A DNA stretch of 42,382 nt from Ignavibacteria bacterium (GTDB taxonomy: Bacteria; Bacteroidota; Ignavibacteria; UBA10030; SZUA-254), in contig JACOSX010000158.1 of the NCBI GenBank assembly GCA_016178625.1, forward strand, positions 1 to 42,382. The letters are read 5' to 3'. Below are positions 35,184 to 42,382 of the stretch, piece after piece. The notes under the pieces are model-generated. The model searched no databases. It was not told where the DNA came from and saw only the letters and a program-made list of their open reading frames with translations. A program made the position numbers and the translations under genes. Positions within the stretch are counted from its first letter, which is position 1, and the number at the start of each line of letters is the position of its first letter.

Positions 35184-35810
35184 ATGGAATTGGAAGTCTA
35201 CAAGAAAGATGGGTCAATCAGTGGAGACAAGATCAAGCTTGCTCCTGAGATCTTCGAGATCGAGCCGAATGATCATGCAATCTACCAGGCTGTGAGGGCA
35301 TATCTCGCAAATCAGCGCCAGGGGACGCATAAGACGAAAACGTACGGCGAGGTTAGTGGAAGCGGTAAGAAGTTGTGGAAGCAGAAACACACCGGTCGTG
35401 CGAGAATTGGTGCAGTGCGTTCCCCCTTGTGGAAAGGCGGTGGTACAATCTTCGGACCCACGCCGCGTGATTATTCGATGAATGTGCCGAAACAAGTAAA
35501 ACAATTGGCGCGCAAGTCTGCACTGAGCCACAAGGCGAAGGATGCCGCGATTAAGATCGTTGAAGACTTTTCACTCGATCAGCCCAAAACAAAATCGATG
35601 GCTGATATCTTGAAGGCGCTTGAGTTGTCTGGAAAGAAAACATTATTGTTAGTTCCGAAAGCCGATCAAGCAGTGTGGAAGTCCGGCAGAAACATCCGGG
35701 CATTTGCTGTTCTTGAAGCCTCAAAAGCATCTGCGTATCAGTTACTCGATAACCAGATGTTGTTGATTCAGAAGAGCGCCATTGAGGTTTTGGAAAAAAC
35801 ATTTCATTAA
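35184..35810 (+). CDS. rplD: 50S ribosomal protein uL4
   Basis: 208 residues. The rRNA-reaching loop KKLWKQKHTGRARIGAVRSP followed by LWKGGGTIFGPTPRDY is intact. In E. coli L4 also represses the S10 operon through the S10 leader; no matching leader is seen here because rpsJ follows tuf closely. It lies 11 bp after rplC. Confidence 0.96.
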   Translation: MELEVYKKDGSISGDKIKLAPEIFEIEPNDHAIYQAVRAYLANQRQGTHKTKTYGEVSGSGKKLWKQKHTGRARIGAVRSPLWKGGGTIFGPTPRDYSMNVPKQVKQLARKSALSHKAKDAAIKIVEDFSLDQPKTKSMADILKALELSGKKTLLLVPKADQAVWKSGRNIRAFAVLEASKASAYQLLDNQMLLIQKSAIEVLEKTFH

Positions 35811-35822
35811 GAAGACAGCTAT

Positions 35823-36113
35823 ATGCTTGGAATAATTTATCGTCCTATTGTAACGGAAAAGATTTCAAACCTTCAAGAGAAGGGTGTTTATGCGTTCGAA
35901 GTCGATTCGAAGGCAAACAAGATTGACATTGCCCGCGCCGTCGCAAAGAAGTTCAATGTCACTGTCGTCAGTGTACGCACGATGAATTTTAAGGGCAAGA
36001 CGAAGTCACAAATGACAAAGAAAGGGCGATTCGCCGGAAAGACCTCCCATTTCAAAAAGGCAGTTGTGACATTGAAAGAAGGCGATAAGATTGATCTCTT
36101 TGAGAACGTTTAA
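35823..36113 (+). CDS. rplW: 50S ribosomal protein uL23
   Basis: 96 residues: IIYRPIVTEKISNLQEKGVY, KIDIARAVAKKFNVTVVSVR and the Lys-rich loop KGKTKSQMTKKGRFAGKTS. L23 lies at the exit tunnel and docks trigger factor and SRP. Standard position after rplD. Confidence 0.96.
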   Translation: MLGIIYRPIVTEKISNLQEKGVYAFEVDSKANKIDIARAVAKKFNVTVVSVRTMNFKGKTKSQMTKKGRFAGKTSHFKKAVVTLKEGDKIDLFENV

Positions 36114-36140
36114 CGTTAGAGAAGAATAGAGAATAGGATT

Positions 36141-36968
36141 ATGGCACTTCGCATACTAAAACCGACAACGCCGGGAACGCGCTGGATGACAATTCCGACG
36201 TTTGATGAAATTACAAAATCGAAGCCTGAGAAATCGCTCATCGAGCCGTTGAGGAAAACTGGCGGACGGAATACGAACGGTCACATCACATCGCGACATC
36301 GCGGCGGCGGACACAAGCGTTTCTATCGCATCATTGATTTTAAACGTGATAAGATCGGCATTGCTGGAAAGGTCACATCAATTGAGTATGATCCCAATCG
36401 CTCCGCGCGTATTGCGTTATTGCAGTACAAGGATGGGGAGAAGCGATATATCATTGCACCGGATGGCATCAAGGTGGGGGAAGTCCTCACATCCGGACCA
36501 CAGGTAGACATTAAGGTTGGCAATGCAATGCCATTAGGTAACATTCCTGTGGGAACATTTGTGCACAATGTTGAATTGCGTCTCGGGAAGGGCGGTCAAA
36601 TTGCCCGCAGTGCCGGGTCTTCTATTCAAGTGATTGCAAAGGAAGGAAAGTACGCTCAACTCCGGATGCCCTCGGGCGAAATCCGAAATGTACAGGTCGA
36701 GTGTTATGCCACTGTTGGTGTCGTTAGCAATCTTGATCATGAGAATGTCAATCTTGGTAAAGCAGGTCGTTCGCGGTGGCTGGGGATTCGTCCACAGTCG
36801 CGTGGTGTAGTCCAAAACCCCGTCGATCACCCACATGGTGGTGGTGAAGGAAAATCGCCGCAGGGTAATCCTCACCCGGTGTCACCGTGGGGCTGGCACA
36901 CAAAGGGGAAAAAGACACGCCATCATAAGTTGAAATCTAACAAGTTTATTGTCAAGCGTCGAAAGTAA
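36141..36968 (+). CDS. rplB: 50S ribosomal protein uL2
   Basis: 275 residues. [20 protein letters not shown] near residue 55 and the C-terminal [20 protein letters not shown] carry the conserved His needed at the peptidyl-transferase centre. Length and sequence are standard. Confidence 0.97.
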   Translation: MALRILKPTTPGTRWMTIPTFDEITKSKPEKSLIEPLRKTGGRNTNGHITSRHRGGGHKRFYRIIDFKRDKIGIAGKVTSIEYDPNRSARIALLQYKDGEKRYIIAPDGIKVGEVLTSGPQVDIKVGNAMPLGNIPVGTFVHNVELRLGKGGQIARSAGSSIQVIAKEGKYAQLRMPSGEIRNVQVECYATVGVVSNLDHENVNLGKAGRSRWLGIRPQSRGVVQNPVDHPHGGGEGKSPQGNPHPVSPWGWHTKGKKTRHHKLKSNKFIVKRRK

Positions 36969-37001
36969 CATCATTCTATATCTTGTAGTGAAAATTATTC
37001 T

Positions 37002-37292
37002 ATGAGTCGCTCTCTAAAAAAAGGACCTTATGTTGATGCAAAGCTTCTCCAGAAGATAGAAGCATTGAGCAAGTCCGGTCAGAAAAAAGTCATTAAGACA
37101 TGGTCCCGGTCATCAACGATCACCCCTGATTTCGTCGGTCATACGCTTGCGGTGCATAATGGCAACAAGTTTATTCCGGTTTACATCCATGAAGGGATGG
37201 TGGGACACAAGCTCGGAGAATTTGCTCCTACACGAATTTTTCGGACGCATCCCGGACTGAAGAGCGAGACTACAACGACGACTGAAGGATAA
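37002..37292 (+). CDS. rpsS: 30S ribosomal protein uS19
   Basis: 96 residues: [20 protein letters not shown], the central [20 protein letters not shown] and [15 protein letters not shown]. It binds 16S rRNA in the head with S13. It precedes rplV by four bases. Confidence 0.96.
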   Translation: MSRSLKKGPYVDAKLLQKIEALSKSGQKKVIKTWSRSSTITPDFVGHTLAVHNGNKFIPVYIHEGMVGHKLGEFAPTRIFRTHPGLKSETTTTTEG

Positions 37293-37296
37293 CGAT

Positions 37297-37713
37297 ATGT
37301 TGGAAGCACGAGCAGTGAATCGCTACATCAATTCATCACCGAGGAAAATGCGCCTGGTGATAGACTTGATTCGTGGAAAATCAGTGCCTGAAGCACTCGG
37401 CATACTCCACTTCTCGCCTAAACATGCATCGAGAGTTGCCGAAAAGGTTCTCAGGTCGGCGGTATCCAATTTACAGAACAAAGATGAAGCGGGTCGCACT
37501 GAGACTGATACCCTCTATATCAAGGAAGTATTTGTGGATGGCGGTCCCGGTATGAAACGAATGATGCCGGCTCCAATGGGTCGTGCTTATCGAATTGTAA
37601 AGCGTTCCAACCATTTGACAATCGTGGTGGCACAACGCGTCGAGAAGGTGAAAAAAGTTCAGGCAGTGAAGCCAAAAGAAAAACACACTACTAAGAAACC
37701 AACTCAAGAATAG
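37297..37713 (+). CDS. rplV: 50S ribosomal protein uL22 with basic C-terminal tail
   Basis: 138 residues. The core ends near residue 112 with [13 protein letters not shown]. About 25 extra residues follow ([20 protein letters not shown]), rich in Lys and Thr, beyond the roughly 110 of most bacteria. The tunnel-lining hairpin [19 protein letters not shown] is intact. The rpsC ribosome site overlaps its stop codon (TAGGAG). Confidence 0.95.
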   Translation: MLEARAVNRYINSSPRKMRLVIDLIRGKSVPEALGILHFSPKHASRVAEKVLRSAVSNLQNKDEAGRTETDTLYIKEVFVDGGPGMKRMMPAPMGRAYRIVKRSNHLTIVVAQRVEKVKKVQAVKPKEKHTTKKPTQE

Positions 37714-37721
37714 GAGTCTTT

Positions 37722-38360
37722 TTGGGACAAAAAGTACATCCAATTGGTTTTCGTTTAGGGGTCTTACGTTCGTGGGACTCCAATTGGTATGACGAAAAAG
37801 ATTTCGCAGGTAAACTTCAAGAAGACCTGAAGATTCGCAACTACATCCAGAGCCGGTTGAAGAAAGCGGGGATCTCCCGAATACTCATCGACCGAACACC
37901 CAAGCGGGCTGTGATCACGATCCATACCTCTCGTCCGGGAATCGTCATCGGAAGAAGTGGCAAAGAGATTACCCAGCTGGAAGAGGAACTGAAGCAGATT
38001 ACGAACAAGGAAGTGAAGATTCTGATTCATGAAATCAAACGTCCGGAGCTTGATGCCTACCTGCTTGCTGAGAACATTGCAGGTCAGCTCGAAGGAAGAA
38101 TGTCATTTCGTCGAGCCATGAAAATGGGAATTACCTCCGCAATGCGGATGGGCGCCGAGGGTGTTCGGGTCATGTGTGGCGGGCGGTTGGGCGGAGCAGA
38201 AATTGCACGATCTGAGCAATACAAAGAAGGGCGCATCCCCTTGCATACCCTCCGCGCCGATATTGATTACGCTCAGGCAACCTCTCAAACAATTTACGGT
38301 GCAATTGGCGTGAAGGTGTGGATATGCAGAGGTGAAGTGCTTGAGCGTCCAACAAAATAA
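37722..38360 (+). CDS. rpsC: 30S ribosomal protein uS3
   Basis: 212 residues from a TTG start (37722), [20 protein letters not shown] following as in all S3. The KH domain GRSGKEI is at about 70, and the C-terminal [20 protein letters not shown] is conserved. The Shine-Dalgarno sequence GGAG sits within and after the rplV stop, coupling the two genes. Confidence 0.96.
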   Translation: MGQKVHPIGFRLGVLRSWDSNWYDEKDFAGKLQEDLKIRNYIQSRLKKAGISRILIDRTPKRAVITIHTSRPGIVIGRSGKEITQLEEELKQITNKEVKILIHEIKRPELDAYLLAENIAGQLEGRMSFRRAMKMGITSAMRMGAEGVRVMCGGRLGGAEIARSEQYKEGRIPLHTLRADIDYAQATSQTIYGAIGVKVWICRGEVLERPTK

Positions 38361-38383
38361 TTTCTTGATGAATGAATTAATCT

Positions 38384-38806
38384 ATGCTTCTACCAAAGCG
38401 AGTTAAATATAGAAAAGCTCAACGGGGTCGCATGAAAGGCAAAGCGACTCGAGGTGCATCGGTATCATTTGGGGATTTCGGTTTGAAAGCCCTCGAACCC
38501 GGATGGATCACACAGCGCCAGATTGAGGCAGCACGAGTTGCGTTAACAAGATTAATGAAGCGCGAAGGAAAAGTGTGGATTCGAATATTCCCTGACAAGC
38601 CTGTAACGAAAAAACCGGCAGAGACTCGTATGGGAAGTGGAAAAGGTGTACCGGAATTTTGGGTTGCCGTCGTGAAACCAGGAACGATTATGTTCGAACT
38701 TGGGGGCATCAACAAGACGGTGGCTGCAGAAGCAATGAACCTCGCAGCACACAAGTTACCAATTAAGACGAGAATGGTAACGCGTCCAACGTACGAAGCA
38801 GCTTAA
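38384..38806 (+). CDS. rplP: 50S ribosomal protein uL16
   Basis: 140 residues: [20 protein letters not shown] and [20 protein letters not shown] with [14 protein letters not shown] following. It lies near the A-site tRNA elbow. Standard order rpsC-rplP-rpmC. Confidence 0.97.
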   Translation: MLLPKRVKYRKAQRGRMKGKATRGASVSFGDFGLKALEPGWITQRQIEAARVALTRLMKREGKVWIRIFPDKPVTKKPAETRMGSGKGVPEFWVAVVKPGTIMFELGGINKTVAAEAMNLAAHKLPIKTRMVTRPTYEAA

Positions 38807-38823
38807 GGGAAGGGGATATCAGT

Positions 38824-39054
38824 ATGAAGATATTTGAGATTCGAGAATTACCCGACGAAGAATTGCGCAAGCGGATTAAGGACGAGGAAGAAAATCTCGT
38901 CCATCTGAAATTTCAGAAGGCAACGAGCCAGCTTGAGAGCCCCATCAAAGTACGATTAGCACGACGCGATATCGCCAGAATGAGAACCGTGCTCCGCGAG
39001 CGCGAAATGAAACAATCCAAGATTCAGGCAACCGCCCCAGTGGCGTCAACGTAA
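38824..39054 (+). CDS. rpmC: 50S ribosomal protein uL29
   Basis: 76 residues. Two helices: IFEIRELPDEELRKRIKDEE and ENLVHLKFQKATSQLESPIK, then VRLARRDIARMRTVLREREM. A short Ala/Thr tail follows. It lies at the exit tunnel beside L23. Confidence 0.95.
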   Translation: MKIFEIRELPDEELRKRIKDEEENLVHLKFQKATSQLESPIKVRLARRDIARMRTVLREREMKQSKIQATAPVAST

Positions 39055-39075
39055 GCAGAGGAATCATTATCTATC

Positions 39076-39336
39076 ATGGCTGAACGAACATCACAACGCA
39101 AAATAAGACTCGGAAGAGTCGTAAGTAATAAGATGCAGAAAAGTATTGTCGTCGCGATCGAACGCCGTGTTGCTCATCCGATCTATAAAAAGTACTTTAC
39201 GCGAACAACGAAACTGATGGCGCATGATGAAAAGCAAGAAGCTAGTCTCGGAGATGTTGTGAAGATAGCAGAAACGCGTCCTTTGAGTCAGAACAAGCGA
39301 TGGCGCTTGGTGGAAATTGTAGAAAAAGCAAAATAA
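39076..39336 (+). CDS. rpsQ: 30S ribosomal protein uS17
   Basis: 86 residues: [20 protein letters not shown], the central [19 protein letters not shown] and the ending [21 protein letters not shown]-fold primary binder of 16S rRNA. Standard order. Confidence 0.96.
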   Translation: MAERTSQRKIRLGRVVSNKMQKSIVVAIERRVAHPIYKKYFTRTTKLMAHDEKQEASLGDVVKIAETRPLSQNKRWRLVEIVEKAK

Positions 39337-39352
39337 CCCAGAAGAACATGGT

Positions 39353-39721
39353 ATGATCCAGGAAGAAACAAATCTCGTTGTCGCGGATAACTCAGGGGCG
39401 AAAAAGGTTCGATGTATTCGCGTGCTGGGTGGTCATGACAGGCGCTACGCAAGCGTCGGTGATGTTATCGTGGTCTCCGTGAAGAGTGCAATTCCCGGCG
39501 CGGGCGTGAAGAAGGGTGAAGTCTCCCGAGCGGTCATCGTGCGAACAAGGAAAGAAACACGCCGCAAAGACGGATCGTTTATCCGCTTCGATGAGAATGC
39601 CGCAGTGCTGCTCAATGCTCAAGGTGAACCTCGTGGCACGCGTATTTTCGGGCCTGTTGCACGCGAATTACGCGACAAGAATTATATGAAAATTATCTCA
39701 CTCGCACCAGAGGTGCTGTAA
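39353..39721 (+). CDS. rplN: 50S ribosomal protein uL14
   Basis: 122 residues, the exact family length. [20 protein letters not shown], then [20 protein letters not shown] and [12 protein letters not shown] at the end. It forms part of the bridge to 16S rRNA. Confidence 0.97.
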   Translation: MIQEETNLVVADNSGAKKVRCIRVLGGHDRRYASVGDVIVVSVKSAIPGAGVKKGEVSRAVIVRTRKETRRKDGSFIRFDENAAVLLNAQGEPRGTRIFGPVARELRDKNYMKIISLAPEVL

Positions 39722-39738
39722 GGAAAAATGGATCGAGT

Positions 39739-40062
39739 ATGAAAATTCATAAGAACGATAATGTTATGGTGATCGCCGGAAACGCTCGCGGGAAATCCGG
39801 TAAAGTGCTGAAAATGTTCCGAGAAGAACGTCGCATCATCATTGAAGGTGTGAATATCATTAAACGCCATGCGCGTCCATCGCAAAAGAATCCGCAAGGG
39901 GGGATTGTACAGAAAGAAGCCCCTATCAGTGCGGCAAACGCGATGGTGATTTGCCCGAAATGCAGTAAGCCATCTCGCGTTGGTCGTAAGGCTGTAACGG
40001 ATTCTGCAACTGGCAAGAAGCACATGATGCGGGTGTGCCGAAACTGCGAAGAAATGTTTTAA
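39739..40062 (+). CDS. rplX: 50S ribosomal protein uL24, zinc-binding form
   Basis: 107 residues. The KOW motif KNDNVMVIAGNARGKSGKVL starts the protein; KRHARPSQKNPQGGIVQKEA is conserved. C-terminal CPKC and CRNC pairs make a zinc ribbon, as in many but not all L24. L24 initiates 50S assembly. Confidence 0.96.
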   Translation: MKIHKNDNVMVIAGNARGKSGKVLKMFREERRIIIEGVNIIKRHARPSQKNPQGGIVQKEAPISAANAMVICPKCSKPSRVGRKAVTDSATGKKHMMRVCRNCEEMF

Positions 40063-40077
40063 GCGAAAGAAGATTTC

Positions 40078-40716
40078 ATGGCAAAAGAGAAACAACAAAA
40101 GGCTGTCAAGGAAGCTCCGAAAGCACCAGAGTCACATGAGCAGGAAAAAGGTGTTGCACCTCGGCTTGTGGAACTGTTTAGGAAGGGTGTCATACAAAAC
40201 ATGATGACTCAGTTTCACTATTCGAACGTTATGCAGGTGCCGAAGCTGGAAAAGATTGCGATCAATGTCGGTGTCGGTCAAGCAACGCAGGATGCCAAAC
40301 TGCTTGATGGAGTTGTGAAAGACCTCGAGATCATCGTGGGCCAGAAACCAGTCACGACAAAGGCGAAGAAGGCAATCTCGAATTTCAAATTGCGAGAGGG
40401 ATTGCCTATTGGGGTTCGCGTCACGCTTCGGGAACGTCGAATGTATGAGTTTATGGATCGCTTTATCAATGTCGCGGTTCCTCGCATCCGCGATTTCCGC
40501 GGATTCTCGGACAAATCGTTTGACGGTCGTGGCAACTACACGATCGGTATTAAAGAACATATCATCTTCCCTGAGATCGATGTCGACAAGGTCACGAAGG
40601 TTTTTGGGATGGATGTCACCTTTGTCACGACCGCGAAAACCGATCAGGAAGCGTACGCGCTTCTAAAGGAATTTGGCATGCCGTTCGTGAAGCGTGAAGC
40701 AATCGAACAGAAATAA
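40078..40716 (+). CDS. rplE: 50S ribosomal protein uL5 with charged N-terminal extension
   Basis: 212 residues, about 33 more than the usual 179. The extra N-terminus ([20 protein letters not shown]) is Lys/Glu/Ala-rich and precedes the normal start of the fold ([20 protein letters not shown]). Core motifs [20 protein letters not shown] and [20 protein letters not shown] are intact. The first ATG has a ribosome site (GAAAGAAG); no better start lies at the usual position. L5 contacts 5S rRNA and P-site tRNA. Confidence 0.95.
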   Translation: MAKEKQQKAVKEAPKAPESHEQEKGVAPRLVELFRKGVIQNMMTQFHYSNVMQVPKLEKIAINVGVGQATQDAKLLDGVVKDLEIIVGQKPVTTKAKKAISNFKLREGLPIGVRVTLRERRMYEFMDRFINVAVPRIRDFRGFSDKSFDGRGNYTIGIKEHIIFPEIDVDKVTKVFGMDVTFVTTAKTDQEAYALLKEFGMPFVKREAIEQK

Positions 40717-40751
40717 CTGATATCATTAAGAATGATCACAGGAGACATGAC

Positions 40752-40937
40752 GTGGCACGTTTAGCAATGGTTGTGAAAGCGAAGAAGACACCGAAGTATG
40801 CTGTTCGCAAGCATAACCGATGCGGAATTTGTGGCAGGCCGCGCGCCTACCTTCGGAAGTTCGGTATTTGCCGCATCTGTTTTCGAAAGATGACTCTTGA
40901 AGGGAAAATTCCTGGCGTCACCAAAGCGAGCTGGTAA
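40752..40937 (+). CDS. rpsN: 30S ribosomal protein uS14, zinc type Z
   Basis: 61 residues from a GTG start (40752) after AGGAG. The short C+ form: [20 protein letters not shown] carries the CxxC-x12-CxxC zinc ligands. A C- paralogue, if any, is not in this window. Confidence 0.96.
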   Translation: MARLAMVVKAKKTPKYAVRKHNRCGICGRPRAYLRKFGICRICFRKMTLEGKIPGVTKASW

Positions 40938-40953
40938 AGAAAACAATAAGATT

Positions 40954-41349
40954 ATGAATACAACAGACCCCATAGCAGATTATTTAACCCGTGTTCGGAA
41001 CGCAATTCGTGCGCGGCACAAACGCGTCGATATTCCGGCATCACGCATGAAGCGCGCTTTGACAGAAATTCTAATCGATCAAAAATTCGTTACAAGTTAC
41101 ACGGAAGTCAAGGACTTGAAGCAGGGTATCCTGCGCCTGACGCTCAAATACACCGATGGCGTGAGTGCGATCAGTGGATTGAAGCGCGTCAGTACACCCG
41201 GACTACGAGTCTATGTTCCCGCCGATCAATTGCCGCGCATTCTTAATGGTTTAGGTATTGCTGTCATATCCACGTCCAAAGGTATGATGACGAATAAAGA
41301 CGCGCGCCTGCAAAAAATTGGTGGCGAAGTGCTTTGTCATATATGGTAA
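40954..41349 (+). CDS. rpsH: 30S ribosomal protein uS8
   Basis: 131 residues. The ATG at 40954 is chosen because MNTTDPIADYLTRVRNAIRA is the family start; the open frame extends into rpsN without cause. C-terminal STSKGMMTNKDARLQKIGGE and LCHIW are conserved. S8 represses the spc operon in E. coli. Confidence 0.96.
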   Translation: MNTTDPIADYLTRVRNAIRARHKRVDIPASRMKRALTEILIDQKFVTSYTEVKDLKQGILRLTLKYTDGVSAISGLKRVSTPGLRVYVPADQLPRILNGLGIAVISTSKGMMTNKDARLQKIGGEVLCHIW

Positions 41350-41375
41350 TCATTTGAGAGCGAAAGAGAACGACC

Positions 41376-41933
41376 ATGTCTCGTATAGGTAGAAAACCGA
41401 TTCCCTCGATCAAGGGAGTCAAGGTTGAAAAGAAAGATGGGACGCTAAAAGTGAGTGGACCAAAAGGTGAGCTCACTGCACGTATTCCTGCTTCGATCGG
41501 TATTGATCTGAAGGAAAATGAAATTCTCTTGACGCGCTCTTCGGATCTCAAGTCGCAGAAAGCACTTCATGGAACCTGGCGCGCACTTGTACATAACATG
41601 CTCAAGGGTGTCTCGGAAGGATTTCAGAAACGTCTGGAGATCGTTGGTGTCGGATACAAAGCAGAACTCAAAGGAAAAAAAGTGCAGCTTGCACTTGGGT
41701 ACTCACATCCCATTCTGTTCGAGCCACCCGCAGGTATCAAGGTGGAGATCCCAGCACCAACGAATATTGTGATATCGGGGATCGACAAGCAGCTTGTTGG
41801 GCAGGTAGCGGCGAAGCTTCGTTCGTTCCGTCCGCCGGAACCCTACAAGGGCAAGGGTGTGAAGTACGAAGGCGAATATATCCGTCGGAAAGCTGGCAAG
41901 GCTGCTGCAACAGCAGGAGCAAAGGCAGGTTAA
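41376..41933 (+). CDS. rplF: 50S ribosomal protein uL6
   Basis: 185 residues. [20 protein letters not shown], then the rRNA-binding [20 protein letters not shown] and [21 protein letters not shown] short Ala/Gly tail follows. rplR starts two bases after its stop. Confidence 0.97.
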   Translation: MSRIGRKPIPSIKGVKVEKKDGTLKVSGPKGELTARIPASIGIDLKENEILLTRSSDLKSQKALHGTWRALVHNMLKGVSEGFQKRLEIVGVGYKAELKGKKVQLALGYSHPILFEPPAGIKVEIPAPTNIVISGIDKQLVGQVAAKLRSFRPPEPYKGKGVKYEGEYIRRKAGKAAATAGAKAG

Positions 41934-41934
41934 T

Positions 41935-42303
41935 ATGATTAAGAAATCGAGAATTGAACAACGGTTAAGGATTAAAGGCCGTGTGCAGAAAAAAATTCGC
42001 GGCACGGCAGAGCGACCTCGCTTAACAATCTACCGCAGCCTTCATCATGTGTATGCACAGGTTGTGGATGACACGCAATCCAAGACACTTGTTGCAGCCT
42101 CATCGAATTCACCGGACTTGCGCGATGAGCTGAAGGGTGTGAAAGGGATGATCGGGGTCGCGAAGCGCGTCGGGATGCTCGTGGCGAAGAAGGCAATCGA
42201 AAAAAATGTGAAGCAGGTTGTGTTCGATCGGAATGGGTATTTGTACCACGGCATCGTGAAGTCGATGGCAGATGGTGCGCGTGAGGCCGGACTGAAATTC
42301 TGA
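41935..42303 (+). CDS. rplR: 50S ribosomal protein uL18
   Basis: 122 residues: [20 protein letters not shown] and [15 protein letters not shown], then [20 protein letters not shown]. It binds 5S rRNA with L5. Normally rpsE follows at once; here about 35 bp later a tRNA-Gln begins. Confidence 0.96.
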   Translation: MIKKSRIEQRLRIKGRVQKKIRGTAERPRLTIYRSLHHVYAQVVDDTQSKTLVAASSNSPDLRDELKGVKGMIGVAKRVGMLVAKKAIEKNVKQVVFDRNGYLYHGIVKSMADGAREAGLKF

Positions 42304-42338
42304 AACAGCGTTCGACCTTGGCTGTACCATCATTCCAT

Positions 42339-42382
42339 TGCCGGGTCGTCTAATGGCAGGACAGCGGCCTTTGGAGCCGTCA
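42339..42382 (+). tRNA. tRNA-Gln (anticodon TTG), 3' end cut by window
   Basis: The 5' half reads TGCCGGG, TC, then the D-arm GTCTAATGGCAGGAC typical of tRNA-Gln, and the anticodon arm GCGGC/GCCGT around CTTTGGA, giving TTG. The sequence ends inside the variable region, so the acceptor pairing cannot be checked. Confidence 0.85.

Overview
The window looks like a chromosomal segment from the Ignavibacteria/Chlorobi side of the Bacteroidota (FCB group). The evidence is: two secreted proteins end in a type IX secretion (T9SS type A) sorting domain with the NYPNPFNPTTT motif; the secE-nusG-rplKAJL-rpoBC-rpsLG-fusA-tuf-S10-spc genes form one continuous cluster; and a 92-bp dispersed repeat of a kind I associate with this group is present. 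Placement is by recognition, not by a search.

Left part (1-13.9 kb) is accessory and almost entirely on the minus strand. At the edge, a truncated PD-(D/E)XK nuclease-like gene, a membrane-anchored hypothetical and a serine hydrolase are separated by two attC-like palindromes, suggesting integron-type gene cassettes. The serine hydrolase is split into two reading frames. Next come a PLD3/4-like phospholipase D family protein, a beta-propeller lipoprotein, a plus-strand hotdog dehydratase-like gene, a large T9SS-exported propeller protein and a Myb/HTH-repeat gene whose frame breaks at an A8 run. An EthD-like gene, a crotonase and a secreted pentaheme cytochrome have overlapping ends; a second crotonase and a 26-residue crotonase remnant lie downstream.

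Middle part (14-17.4 kb, plus strand): a small secreted Cys-rich protein, a membrane-anchored TlpA-like thioredoxin and a DUF2723 GT-C-type membrane protein.

Right part (17.4-42.4 kb, plus strand) is core information processing. A sigma70-type promoter and hairpin leader precede tRNA-Thr, Tyr, Gly, Thr, rpmG and tRNA-Trp, then secE, nusG, rplK, rplA, rplJ, rplL, (terminator-like hairpin) rpoB, rpoC, (strong promoter) rpsL, rpsG, fusA, tuf, rpsJ, rplC, D, W, B, rpsS, rplV, rpsC, rplP, rpmC, rpsQ, rplN, X, E, rpsN, rpsH, rplF and rplR. A partial tRNA-Gln sits where rpsE is normally found. The tuf copy usual upstream of tRNA-Trp is absent. There is no CRISPR array and no rRNA gene. The most noteworthy points are the attC-like cassette boundaries, the split serine hydrolase, the A8 frameshift inside a four-repeat HTH protein, the PLD3-like protein and the tRNA-Gln interrupting the spc operon.
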